From assembly GCA_001599915.1 (NCBI GenBank), contig BCIG01000016.1, forward strand, positions 647,628-711,627: 64,000 nt of DNA, given 5' to 3'. The translations under genes were made by a program, and so were the position numbers. How positions within the stretch are numbered: the first letter of the stretch is position 1; the number at the start of each line of letters is the position of its first letter. Origin of the DNA: Symbiotaphrina buchneri (Eukaryota; Ascomycota; Symbiotaphrinales; Symbiotaphrinaceae). Under the pieces are notes generated by a model. It was not told where the DNA came from and searched no databases. It saw nothing but the letters and a program-made list of their open reading frames with translations. Of this stretch, positions 1-10,797 are shown in pieces.

Positions 1-838
1 CGCTGCCAATGCCATTGTGACGGTATCTTCCCGCTTCTTTACCTTTGTCTCATTCACTGCCCTGCGGATCCTATAGAAGTTCCTTAATATCCCGACATCT
101 TAGCGATTTGTGCACTGTCCTCAACTCCAATGCCTCGCTCTTTAGTCTTCCCTGAATAACCAGAAGAGTATTATCAGCACAACAGGGGCACGTCGCTAGT
201 GCGAAAGATGATCACAGGTGTGAAGCTTGGAGTCATCGCAGATCGAAAAACTAAGATGGAAGGATCACCATGCCGTCGGATATTGTAGGGGGAAAAAGCC
301 TATAATCAATGACAACAAAGTGGGTGAAGCATCATCTCCGAGCTGAAACCTTGTAGCAAAAGATTAATATCCTGAATCCTCGGATCAAAAAACAAAAAGT
401 TCGGATCACTGGGTAGAACCCCAAGTGATCTTATGAAAATCCGAAGATTTTTCCGGGAATCGAACTCTCGCCGCTAGGCTGTCGATGCTCTACATGTGAC
501 TTCATATATGAACTTCTCAGATACACTCTAAGACGAAATTAATCATCTGCAGTTACTCTTCGCCATATGCCTCATGCCCCGTTGTTGAATAGAGAGGGCT
601 TAGTGTATTATATATACTTTATGGAGGCAGTGGCCTAGGCCATTTGAGCCGCATGATTCCTTTCCAATAATAAGATTCTCCATTGGAGTCATGAATAGAG
701 CTGAGTTCTAATCGAATAATATTAGTTCAATTCTTGATTCATGATACCCATGCTACCTGACTGAATAATCCATGCCTAATGACAGACCTTATGTAGAAGC
801 ATTGAAACTTCTACCCTCTCTCTTTGTCTGATTATTGC
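1..838. other. No gene seen; AT-rich flank
   Basis: I see no protein-coding frame with recognisable content here. The stretch lies downstream of the transcription-factor gene that ends at 839. The only structured signal is a sequence at 456-466 whose minus strand reads AGTTCGATTCC, close to the tRNA T-arm (box B) consensus, with GTAGAGCATCG further upstream on that strand like the end of a D-loop. The arms do not pair well enough to call a tRNA. Confidence 0.5.
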
Positions 839-2981
839 TCACATTATAGCAAACACCGTTCCAAACTTTTCAAGCATCGTCGCCCTAGCATCCGCTCTCT
901 TTCCTCCACTCAACTGTCTTCGTACAATCTCCCTCACCAATTCCGCTGTCCGACTGGCGTTCCCCAACTTCCCACTCATCTCCTCGATGCGTCCGATAAT
1001 CCACTCCCTCTGCTCTTCCTCCTCCGCCTCACAAGCAGCCATCATCAGCGGCCATAGCATGCTCACCGGTAATCCTTTGCCTGCATTCAACGCACGACGG
1101 CATATTTGGACAATCTTCTCCACAGCGAGAGTAACAGCTGGCGTCGAAGGCAGATGAGTGTACGCTACACGGTGCAGGTGGATGAAACAGGCGTAATAGT
1201 TTGCCAAATAAGTACGAAGGCTTTGCTCGAGCTTGCTGGCAAGTGGAGCAGATAGATGACGGTCTAGGCCCTCGTCACCTAGCGCCAGATCGACGATCGC
1301 AGGACGTCGCGCCCAAAGCTCTTCAAGCTCTTTGGTGATATACCGTCAGCAGCAACCATAATGCGGTATTCATCCTTTACCGTTCCGCGGCTGGTGTGCC
1401 ACTTGTCAAGCTTGGCGATCTTGCCGGTTATTGTGAGGGCCTGAAGGTAGAAGACATACGCTTGTCTGTTCAAGGCGCTATAGAGGACTTCCTCCGTAGC
1501 CAGTGGAGCATTATTTCCAATGTCGGGTTGGAAGTGCGATGTGGTATCACTGGCTGGTGTAGAGGCGTACTCGGTCGCCTGCTCGAACTCTTGTGCTTCA
1601 GTCGCGGAATCACCGGACAGATGGATGCCGTCACCGCCTGCTGAGACGACCTTTGCATCAAGTATCTTCAGCCAGAGCTGCAGCTGAAGCCCTAGACCAG
1701 TCCAGGAGAGTCGGCGACTAGTGGATAGACCGTGAGCACGACGAAGGAGATCCAGTGAGCGTTTAGGTGTTGCCGAGCGGGTGAGTTCGACATAACAGAG
1801 GAAAAAGGTACTGGCAAGAATATTCTCAACCATAGCAGGGTTATTCTCAATGGCAGTACGGTTCGAGAGCATGGAAAGAAGCTCTTGTGTTGCGAGCTCG
1901 TAATAGTCTGCCGAAGAAAGCTGCGTGGACTCATCACCCATGGACAGCGAGGAGAATGCACAGATGGCGTGCCGGACGAGAGGGGTTGAATATGCTGCTT
2001 TAAGCAATGAATCACGGGCAAACGTCCACCTAGGCTCCACGCCGACGAGTATCGGAGGTGCTGCAAAGTCTACGAACCGTTGCAGTAGCAGTTTCTCTGA
2101 GGCGGATATGGGGGCAGGGGTTTGCTGTCCTGATACTGGTTGTTCAAGGCTATTCAGCTGAGCTTCGCCGTCCGCATCGAAGCCGCCTGTCTCCTGACCA
2201 AGCTGAAGTCCTGATGTATCATCCAGAACAGGGCTAGTATAAGCGTCCAGTGAGAGATTTGGGATTTGCTGGGCCACATCATACGAGGCCATAAGGTCGG
2301 ACAACCCATTTTCATTCGAGAACACATCCGAGAAGATAGGCAGGTTTGCCCATAGGCTGTCTCCTGAAGAAAAGTCATAGTCCCAGCCAAGGGCTGGTGT
2401 GCTCATGTGGGCTCCATTCGAGGGTGTGCCTGTTCGGCTGAAGCCGATATTGGGGAGAGAAAGCGTGCCGTCTCCTGTTGTCAAGCTGGGAATGTCCGAT
2501 GCTGAGCCGCTATTACTGGCCGAGGATAGTGTTGACGGCTCAATGATGTGTGATGAGTTTGTGGAAGGTACTGAGCCAGAAGGAAGCAACGGTCGAACCG
2601 GAGGAGGCGGCCGTCGACCTTTTGGCCTCTTCTCGACGTCTTGCTTTTCGGGAGCATACACGCACTGGATTCTCAGTCGTTGGCATTTCAGGCATATTGG
2701 TCGTTCCTCGCTGCATTTGACCTTCCTATACCAACGAAAGATGTCAGCTAGGTCTCCAGGTACGGCTCTTAAAATGACTGGGATCTCGGAAGGCTACAGA
2801 AGCTATAGCGGTTATGATAACCAGAAGCAACATATTTGAAAGATGCTAAATCTTGTGGGTCATATTACCTCCGCTTGCAAGTCAGGCAACCCCTCTTCGA
2901 CCTTGCGCGAATGTTCGTCGCATCCTGCCGCCTATTCTGCGGATGCGGAGATGCATCAGTCATCGGAGCCTCGGAGTTCAT
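839..2981 (-). CDS. Zn(II)2Cys6 fungal transcription factor
   Basis: Predicted nuclear DNA-binding regulator. Exons on the minus strand are 2981-2869, 2725-1381 and 1327-839, with introns of 143 and 53 bp; all phases join. The zinc cluster is split by the first intron: GCLTCKRR is followed by KVKCSEERPICLKCQRLRIQC, giving the exact C-X2-C-X6-C-X6-C-X2-C-X6-C pattern near residues 30-60. A Pro/Ser-rich linker and a long helical middle region follow. The C-terminal exon carries the HLHRVAY and LPVSMLWPLMMAACEAE motifs typical of the Fungal_trans_2-type tail. The second intron is needed because the middle frame otherwise ends at 1279, inside a conserved segment. It is transcribed away from the sialidase-like gene at 3572, which is the nearest candidate target. 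Target and inducer are unknown. Confidence 0.9.
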
Positions 2982-3571
2982 TGTCGGCCCCACTGTCGCG
3001 GATAAACCACCATTCGGGCTCGCCGCTCCGTTCTAAGATAGGCTTGAACTGGGTCTTGTGGAAAGTCTACATGCGGCTACATTGCGATGAGCGAGCGGTG
3101 TCATATCCGAGGCGGAGAAGGCAGTCGGAAGATTTGGGGAGGTGGGGTTTTTGAAGCTATCCCCGCAAACAGTTTAGTTGAGGTTTAGACTCGGCTTATC
3201 AGCAAATGATTTGCCCTGCTCGGCTCGGAATATGGTCCGCGTGACTGCTCCGCAATTCTGTGGTCCTTCGGAGCTACCAACGACAGGAGAAGACGCAAGA
3301 TGCGTCGAGCACTTTGGTGCGATAGTGCATGAGTCTGCCGTCCTAGGCTTAGCTATTACCAGACATCTTCTCTAGCCGACCGTTGCGTACTGCAAGCTTC
3401 GTTGATCACGATCCCGAGGTCCCCAAAACTTGCAGTCAGTGTTTCGACGGGACACGTCATTGCATTTCAATGTTGTGTTCTGAGGGGGCTGAATAGTTCA
3501 GTCCTTCTGCCGCTGGAGGCTGCAGATAATCGGTCTTTCGCATACATGCCCAGGAGATAAAACATCTCAAG
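2982..3571. promoter_or_regulatory. Divergent intergenic promoter region
   Basis: This 590-bp gap separates the minus-strand Zn2Cys6 gene from the plus-strand sialidase-like gene, so it should hold both promoters. I see no clear TATA box or repeated operator. Open frames here show no recognisable protein content. Confidence 0.4.
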
Positions 3572-4727
3572 ATGTTTTCTGTCTACCGTGACACCCAGCA
3601 ACCCGAAGTCCATGCGAGCACGCTGTTAGTCCATAACAACACCCTACTGTCGGCCTGGTTTGGTGGGACTAAAGAAGGTTATCCCGACACCAAGATCTGG
3701 CTTGCAACACGCGATCTCACGTCGCCCTCTGCCGCTTTCAGTCGACCGCGAATAGTCGCAAATGCTGACAGCCTACCTCATTGGAACCCGGTGCTCTTCC
3801 ATCCACCAGGAAGCGATGATATAATACTATACTACAAAGTCGGGAAAAAGATCTCTTCATGGCGAACCATGGTCAGAGTGTCAAAAGACGCGGGCGAAAC
3901 TTGGAGTGACTCCAAAGAGCTAGTGCCTGGAGATGAAGGGGGCCGCGGACCAGTGAAGAACAAGCCCATAATCCTGGCCAATGGGATTGTTTTGGCACCA
4001 GCATCGACGGAAACCGCGGATGGTATATGGGATTGCTTCACGGATTCTTCCCCAGATGGCCTGTCTTCGTGGACCAGGTCACCCAATGTGCCTATTGACA
4101 GGACGCAGCTGCATGGTAGCGGAGCCATCCAACCTACGTTGGCTGAGCTGGCTCCTGGAAAGGTATCGATGCTTGCGAGGAGCTCGGGCGGCTATATCAT
4201 GCGAGCGGATTCTGTTGATGGTGGGAAGACATGGGAGCAGGTGTACGCAACGAGTCTGTATAACAACAATAGCGGGATCGACTCCACGAGACTGGAGAGT
4301 GGTTGGTGGCTGGTTGTGCATAATCCCGTCAGAGACGCTTGGGTGAGATCAATCGCGATCTACATGGACTTTGGAGATACTGACTGGTCTCAAGGGCCCT
4401 CGAACGCCGCTTGTGGTGTCAGGATCTAAGGACGATGGCAAGACGTGGCAACAGCTATTCGTTCTGGAAGATAAACCGCCAGCGAGGACCTCCAAGATTG
4501 TAGGACTTGATACGGTACGTCCTGATATATTTTTTGCGCGGGGAACATACTGATTGGACGCTCAACCTGTATAGGGCATTGTAAGTGACGGACAAAGCGA
4601 GTTCAGCTATCCGGCAATCATCAGCGACGGAGCGGACGGCGTCTTCATCAGTTATACTTATGAGCGGGTGGGAATCAAACACGTGCATCTCAGGGTTGAT
4701 GAGGGAAATCTCTATGCCGTAGATTAG
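3572..4727 (+). CDS. BNR/Asp-box sialidase-like protein
   Basis: Predicted member of the six-bladed beta-propeller sialidase superfamily (BNR_2 type), about 347 residues. Exons are 3572-4342, 4395-4514 and 4575-4727, with introns of 52 and 60 bp, both with CTGAC-type branch points. Asp-box repeats are visible as SKDAGETW, SVDGGKTW and SKDDGKTW. The family's later FSYPAI motif lies in the last exon. The N-terminus (MFSVYRDTQQPEVHAST) has no signal peptide, so the product is probably cytoplasmic or non-classically exported. The family acts on sialic-acid-like or other glycosidic substrates, but many fungal members have no known substrate, and the catalytic Arg triad cannot be assigned by eye. 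The Zn2Cys6 gene lies divergently upstream. Confidence 0.85.
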
Positions 4728-5312
4728 TCCTTTCCCTCGGCAATGATGAAACCTTAAATATACAAACTTCAGCCTGCATCGGTAGTCGCGCCAGGATTTC
4801 ATGTTTCTAACCGAGGGCTAACTCTATCCCCTGCTTCCCCGCCTCCAGCTTCTCAGCTGGTTGTTCCTTCCACGGTTAGCACAGATCTCTAAATCTGTAG
4901 TCTCGGCATCCCTGTCTTGAATCGGCAATCAATTGGCAGGCTAAGCCGGGAACCGTCGCGGCTTAGGCAGGTGTCTAGCCTGTAACATTCGACCGACCGA
5001 TGCTTCAGTCTTGAACCAACAGACCCTGGGCTCGTAGATCCGGGTCCAGATCGGCCTAGATCTAACGATCAACTCAGTGCAGAGGAATGTTCCTTTGAGC
5101 TTTTTGGGTTGGCTGTCGAGCAGGAGAAGGGATGCTCTCAGCTCCAGCTTTCTAAATGTGGCGTCGCTAGTAGTATATTCGGGATTGCTTGCCTCAAAGC
5201 TGATCAAGGAGTAAGGTGGATTGCGCCATGAGATCGCCTTTATATAACGTCCACAGACGCTTCAGCTTGCGCACCAGGTCTTGCTCGTCACTGTCTGGCC
5301 ATACCGCGCACC
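4728..5312. other. Intergenic, nothing recognised
   Basis: No coding or RNA feature is supported. The last part should contain the promoter of the secreted Thr-rich gene. TATATAA occurs at about 5241-5247, roughly 65 bp upstream of its ATG, and is a plausible TATA box. Confidence 0.4.
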
Positions 5313-6121
5313 ATGCCTTCTCTATTACTTCCTATTTCGCTGTTGGCGTTGGCCATCACAACTGCTTCGGGCCTTCCGTACGACACTGATATAACACGTC
5401 GAGGGAATATTCTGCAGAATCTGTTTTGCGATATCGCAGCGACACCCATCACGACCATAGTCGCAGCGACCGTCACGCCAACCACGTAGGTGGAATGACC
5501 CGTCCACAAGGCGCGGGTGCTAATACTACTGTTACAGAACATCTGTTGTCACCTCTACACCACCTGGAGTTACCGATGTCATTTCGACTACAACCCCATC
5601 GACGTAAGTCTTCTAAAGCCCCTTATAAGGTTCTATGCTGATATACTGGGACACAGCACTTCTACAAGCACTGTTACGCCGGACCCGGTGACATCGACGA
5701 TATTCGGGTATGACTGGGCCTTTCAAGACAAACAGGCCGATCAACTGACAACTTCTGTAGGGGTGGTTTCCTACCCGCTCGCCGAGCTGTCTCTGCTTTC
5801 AACGCATTCGTTGCAACACTTGCCGCTCCAGTCATCTCGAACGCATGTTCTTGCATCGCGAGCGAAAACATCAAAACAACGACCCATGTCACATTCACGG
5901 CTCCGGCTACCACGACTGTAGCAACAGTGACCCCTGCAACGAGTACATTCAGCTCAACGCTGATGGCGGCACCAGTCGTTGTTCCGGTGACAACGGTACT
6001 GGTTGCAAGCACAACGGACGTTGTGGCCACGGCGCCGACTACCACAATCGTTACGACAGTTACAGCGCCAACACCGACCGTGTACACTACTATCTTATTA
6101 GGGATAACGACGACATTATGA
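5313..6121 (+). CDS. Small secreted Thr/Val-rich protein
   Basis: Predicted secreted protein of 216 residues with no known enzymatic domain. Exons are 5313-5485, 5538-5603, 5657-5707 and 5761-6121; three introns of about 52 bp each join in phase 2. The N-terminus starts MPSLLLPISLLALAITTASG, a clear signal peptide. Exons 2-3 encode a Ser/Thr/Pro run. Exon 4 starts with a helical patch (AVSAFNAFVATLAAPVISNA) followed by CSC, then a long Thr/Val/Ala-rich tail likely to be O-mannosylated. There is no obvious GPI signal, although the tail ends in ILLGITTTL. Such proteins are usually wall-associated or extracellular. No orthologue is recognised by name. The exon chain is inferred from splice signals and compositional continuity only. 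Confidence 0.7.
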
Positions 6122-6458
6122 GATGGTCTTAGAGCCGGGATTTTGCAAGTACTATCCATACACGTATATAAGAGTAACGAATAGTAGGGATAAAAAGCTT
6201 ATGTGATCATCTTGTACTAGCACCCAGGAGCCTTTGATAGATATTTCTGGCCCGTAGCAGTGTAATGTACGCTGATAGAATATTAGACACCTGTAAATGC
6301 CCTTTGGAATTGTCCGGGACGTGATGGTTGTGCGAAGGTCAAGATAAGGGGCATTGGGCACTGTAACTATATCGGCACTTTCTCGGCTAGGTTCCTCGGC
6401 ATCCCTTTCATGCGGGGCCAGGCAACCGCGTTCCGCCCTTACAATCATCACAGCAGAT

Positions 6459-7337
6459 ATGGGCCTCTTTAGCTATATCAAACTGAGACTGATAGTCACC
6501 ATCCTGCGCTTCTTGACATGGCTAGCCGGAGCGATTCCACGGCCGAAGACAGACTTCATCCTGCGCATCCCGTCCCGCGACGCGCGGCGCACCATCAAGC
6601 TGCACGTCTACTACCCTCCTCAGCCCCGCACGCCCACCCCGGTCCTGATAAACCTCCACGGCAGCGGCTTCGTCTTCCCTCTTCACGGCGAGGACGAGCC
6701 GTTCTGCCGCCTTGTCGCCAAAGAGACCGGCTACACCATCCTAGACGCGCAGTACCGCCTTGCGCCCGAGAACCCCTTCCCGGCAGCCGTGCATGACGTC
6801 GAGGATGTAGTCAAGTACGTGCTGGCGCATCCGCAACAATACGACACCGCACATATCGCCGTCGGCGGTTTCAGCGCTGGCGCGAACCTGGCTCTCGGGG
6901 CTGCGGGCTGCACCTTCCCGGAGGGCACATTCAGCGCCGTGCTGGCCATCTACCCCGTCTGCGACCTCGCCACGCGACCCGAAGATAAAGTCCCGCCGGA
7001 CCCATCGGGCAAGCCGATCCCGGCGCCGATGGCGCGTATGTTCAATCGTTGCTATGTCCCTGAGGGGCAGGATAAGACTGATCCGCGGGTTTCGCCCGCT
7101 TTTGCGCATGCGGAGAGGTTCCCGGATAATGTATTGATTGTGACGGCGGCGCATGATAACTTGGCGTTAGAGGCGGAGGCGCTAGCCAGGAGGATTGAGC
7201 ATGCGGGGAAGAGGGTTGTCTGGAAGCGCATGGAGAAGTGCAATCATGGGTGGGATAAGAGGGCGAAGGGGTCGGCGCAGGAGATGGCAAGGGATGAGAC
7301 ATATGCTATGGCAATTGATATGCTGCGTAGCTCTTGA
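6459..7337 (+). CDS. HSL-type alpha/beta hydrolase
   Basis: Predicted 292-residue esterase or lipase-like enzyme of the Abhydrolase_3 (hormone-sensitive lipase) family, single exon. The oxyanion-hole motif HGSGF is at residues 67-71 (the family usually has HGGG). The nucleophile elbow GFSAG is at 137-141, with Ser139 as the nucleophile. The acid is probably Asp in the KTDPRVSPAF segment, and the base His is in KCNHGWDK near the end. The Met at 6459 was chosen because the frame upstream of it has no conserved content. The first 25 residues are hydrophobic (LIVTILRFLTWLAGA) and may anchor the enzyme in a membrane. Substrate is unknown; the family hydrolyses short acyl esters. Confidence 0.9.
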   Translation: MGLFSYIKLRLIVTILRFLTWLAGAIPRPKTDFILRIPSRDARRTIKLHVYYPPQPRTPTPVLINLHGSGFVFPLHGEDEPFCRLVAKETGYTILDAQYRLAPENPFPAAVHDVEDVVKYVLAHPQQYDTAHIAVGGFSAGANLALGAAGCTFPEGTFSAVLAIYPVCDLATRPEDKVPPDPSGKPIPAPMARMFNRCYVPEGQDKTDPRVSPAFAHAERFPDNVLIVTAAHDNLALEAEALARRIEHAGKRVVWKRMEKCNHGWDKRAKGSAQEMARDETYAMAIDMLRSS

Positions 7338-7741
7338 ACGCTGGAGCAGGCTCAATTAATAATGTCTTTGTTATTCCTTTCTTTGTCCCGACCATTTCCC
7401 TTTGTCTCAATCATTCTCATTTACTCCCTCCCCCCGACCCGAATGACAAATCATGGCAATGCTCTTGCTTGATCGTTGTAGCCAACCAAATACATACAAT
7501 AACGTTTGCTATATTCGTGCCTGAATGAATCTCTCGCCCAAGCAAGGCGTTTGCTGTGTTTGCTGATTTTGTCTTTGTTTGTCGCTGTCTGACATCCTTC
7601 AAACGGCCCGAAACCTCATCTGGTTAGTCTTCCCCTGGAAACCTCTCATGTTTCTACGTATGATGGTCTCTGCAGAGGACAACGTCTGTTCTTCTAATTC
7701 TTCAGTTGAACAGGAACCATAATCCTTCAGACATCCAGAAC

Positions 7742-9146
7742 ATGGTTGCACAAGAGCGAGATTACGAGATCGTCCTGTTTGGGGCAACGGGGTATACTGG
7801 AAAGCTGTGCGCCGAGCATATAACGACCTCACTACAGACGGACCTCAAGTGGGCTGTTGCAGGGCGCAATAGCACAAAGTTACGCACCTTAGTCGACGAG
7901 TTGAAGCAGTTAAACTCAGATCGATCGGAGCCAGGTATGAGCTTTTTTCGGATGAGTAGGGCATGAAGAATTGCTGACACTTGCCGGAAACAGGGATCGA
8001 AACTGTGGAACTTAATGCACCTGATCTTGAACGTCTGGTACGGAAGACCAAGCTGCTGATCTCCACCGTGGGACCTTTCGTCAAGTATGGGACTCCGGTG
8101 TATGAAGCATGCGCCAAAACTGGGACACACTACTTGGATTGGTTTGTGCTCCACCAGGCGGCCTCAACTTTTCTGACTTTGGCAGTTGTGGAGAGACTCC
8201 ATGGATCCTGGACATGATCCACAAGTACCACGATACAGCGAAGGCTAACAAAGCGATTGTGCGTATCTGTATTTTCCACTCTTTGTCTGTTCTAATCCGC
8301 TGCTAGATGATTTCCGGCTGTGGGTTTGACAGTGTCCCAGCCGACATCGTCGCCTGGGTCGCCGCCAGATATATCCGCAAAGGATTCTCAAGCGACACAG
8401 CCGAAGCCATCAACGTGCTGCACTCCATCAATGGCACCATTAGTGGCGGTACGCTAGCCAGCAACTTCTCCGTCCTTGAGCACTACTCGCTTCGGCAACT
8501 CAAAGCCGCCAACGCCCCCTTCGCTCTTTCTCCTGTCCAACCATCTGTGGTGGCGAAGACGCCTTCAGGCGGCAGGCTTAGGAAGTTCTTCGGCTTCCAA
8601 AGAGTCCCCGGCGTAGGAATTGTGGCTAATTGCCCCCAAGCTCCGGGGGACGAAGCCATCGTGCAACGCAGCTGGGGCCTGCTAGCGAACTCGCCCGAGA
8701 CAAGCTACGGCGCGGACTACCGGTTCACTGAGGGGATGTTGATGCCGAATGCACTGGCTGCAGTAGGCTTGCATTTAGCACTCTTGGGCGTCAGCACGCT
8801 GATGCTGCTTTCGCCCGTGCGATGGCTCGGAAAGCGGTTGTGGTATGCTCCCGGCGAAGGGCAGACGAAGGAACAGCGGCAGAAGAACTTCTTCGAGTAT
8901 CGAGGCATTGCCACGCCAACTAAGAACGTGGGCAAGAGGGTCATGGCCCGCATGAGGTATGGTAGGGACCCGTATCATTTTACGGCTGTGGCGCTTGCGG
9001 AAGCGGCGATGGTTCTAGTTAGGGGAGGAGGCACTGAGGCGCATAAAGCGGGGGAAGGAGTTCTGACTGCGGCGATGCTGGGCGAGCCGCTGGTGGATAG
9101 ATTGAAGAGCGCCGGGGTGATCATTGAGGTTGGCAAAATGGAATAG
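7742..9146 (+). CDS. Saccharopine dehydrogenase-like oxidoreductase
   Basis: Predicted NAD(P)-binding oxidoreductase of 417 residues, the usual length of the fungal saccharopine-dehydrogenase-like / trans-acting enoyl-reductase family. Exons are 7742-7934, 7994-8141, 8186-8258 and 8307-9146, with introns of 59, 44 and 48 bp, all in phase. The N-terminal Rossmann motif is FGATGYTGKL. Further family motifs are STVGPFVKYGTPVYEAC, HYLDCCGETPW across the second intron, and SGCGFDSVPAD. A hydrophobic segment near residue 300 (LALLGVSTLMLLSPV) matches the membrane-associating loop of this family. True lysine-pathway activity is not implied: fungal Lys9-type enzymes look different. Substrate is unassigned; lipid or polyketide reduction is possible. 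Confidence 0.92.
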
Positions 9147-9517
9147 TTGAGACTGATAACAGGCCATCGGAAATGCGGCGCCCGTCAGATGGTATCGCTG
9201 GACGACAGGCGTTGTACCACTCTTGCATCCAAATCATAATGCTTTATTACCGACAAAGAAAATAATGCTTTGTTCAACAAGGAAACAATTTCCCTTATTG
9301 ATAGTGATTGTATCCTTGTGGGAACAAAGGCATGGTAGTAGAATCAATGATCCATTCAACTGGACAGTAGATGAACGGTTCACGAAGAGTTCATGGAAAT
9401 CTTATAAATAGGTGTAGATTTTCGACGATGGAAGACTGTAGCTTTGGAAGCGCAGTCAGTGTCAACATCAATTGTGGAGTTTAGATATCTGCGATATCCT
9501 CTCGTGGACTTTGCGAA

Positions 9518-10573
9518 ATGCCTGGCCTTACATTCGGAGTTGAACTCGAATTCAACCTTGCTTACAGCAGAGAATTCTACGATGGTCTCTCCTCAGACCT
9601 GGCGAGTTACTTCGACCTCGAGGACAACAGCGATGACGATATACTGTGGGACGTGTACCAGGAGGTAGTCAAGATCCATATAGTCCAAGTGATGCAGGAA
9701 GCGGGGTTTCGCGCGTATCAAGAGACGGACACCCCCGACTTTTCCGGCTGGACGCTGACAACTGACATGAGCATCGAATCAGACCCCACGGATCAACCCG
9801 GCATGCATATCCTGCCCTTCGAACTCAAGTCGCCGATCTTCAACTACGACAACTCGGAAGGCCTAGAGAAGGCCCTCGAAGAAGTTCACGACGTGGTTAC
9901 ACTCATTAGGGCGAACTTTTGTGTCGCCGAGAAGCAGAACGAGACGTGTGGTCTCCATGTACATGTCGGAAGGGGGAGCCAAGGCTTTCACCTGCATGCG
10001 CTCCAGAGCCTATGTGGATTCGTCGCCATGTTCGAAAATGAAATCCATGCCTTGCACCCGGATCGCCGCCTTAGCCAAGGATATGGGCGTCCTGCACGTT
10101 ATTGTATAAAAAAGGACCACACCACTGAGACCCTTCAACAAGCACTTGACCTGATCGACCAACAGACAAGCATTGGAAATTTAGCGTTGTTGCTTTGTCC
10201 AGAGCGCTTCGGCAGCAGGTACGCCACATATAACCTCGCTGGACTGGTCTGGCAGAATGGAAAGCGAACAGTTGAGTTCCGGCAACATGAAGAAACAATG
10301 GACCCGCTGAGGATCATCCATTGGGTTCAGGTATGTCTTGGGATCGTGGAAACCTCTTTGACTTATGCTACTGACAGGGAAGGGTATGAGGCATTAACAA
10401 TGCTTTATATGGCGAATGAAGACCGCTTTACGACCAGGGATGTTCTTGACTTGATTGGTAAGTCTGATCTTTGGGCTTATTATGCTAACAGACTGTATAG
10501 CCGGCCCAAACTATCGTTTGGAGAGGATATAACAGTTCAAGAAGAAAGCGAAGGGGGCTCTATCATTATGTGA
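9518..10573 (+). CDS. Putative amidoligase (Amidoligase_2 family)
   Basis: Predicted ATP-dependent COOH-NH2 ligase of 351 residues, single exon, of the Amidoligase_2 family that is distantly related to glutamine synthetase and gamma-glutamylcysteine ligase. Visible motifs are FGVELEF at residues 6-12 (metal-binding strand), TTDMSIESD at 81-89, FELKSPIF at 101-108, TCGLHVHVG at 143-151 and TVEFRQHEET at 251-260. Two internal stretches look like introns (from 10329 and from 10458), but removing either would break a conserved frame, so I read through both. The neighbours are not peptide-ligation genes. The acceptor and donor are unknown; the family is thought to make isopeptide or small peptide bonds. 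Confidence 0.88.
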   Translation: MPGLTFGVELEFNLAYSREFYDGLSSDLASYFDLEDNSDDDILWDVYQEVVKIHIVQVMQEAGFRAYQETDTPDFSGWTLTTDMSIESDPTDQPGMHILPFELKSPIFNYDNSEGLEKALEEVHDVVTLIRANFCVAEKQNETCGLHVHVGRGSQGFHLHALQSLCGFVAMFENEIHALHPDRRLSQGYGRPARYCIKKDHTTETLQQALDLIDQQTSIGNLALLLCPERFGSRYATYNLAGLVWQNGKRTVEFRQHEETMDPLRIIHWVQVCLGIVETSLTYATDREGYEALTMLYMANEDRFTTRDVLDLIGKSDLWAYYANRLYSRPKLSFGEDITVQEESEGGSIIM

Positions 10574-10797
10574 TGGAAAGAAATGAACGCCCTCTTCGGA
10601 TCTTTTCAAGAAGCAAGTTAGTATCTAGTCATTCTTTCATTGAATCTATTGTAATATTCTAGGCACCACTTTGATATGTTCATATATTCCATGGGAGACC
10701 CCTGTAAATGTAGGTTTATACAGGAAGGTAACTTGGAGAGTGATAACCCAACTAATCTTTCTATAACCCAAGTAAATAAAGAAGCTATATCATGTGC
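10574..10797. other. Convergent 3' gap
   Basis: This 224-bp AT-rich gap lies between the convergent amidoligase and DapA-family genes. I see only 3' UTR-like sequence with AATAAA-like runs near 10777. Confidence 0.4.

Noticed and set aside
10329-10375. Second intron-like stretch in the amidoligase gene (GTATGT...ACAG)
   Set aside because: Removing it creates an immediate stop, and the retained sequence (VCLGIVETSLTYA) matches the family pattern.
10458-10500. Intron-like stretch GTAAGT...GCTAAC...TAG inside the amidoligase gene
   Set aside because: It is 43 bp, not a multiple of three; removing it truncates the protein after DLI, while reading through gives a family-like helix (GKSDLWAYYANRLY).
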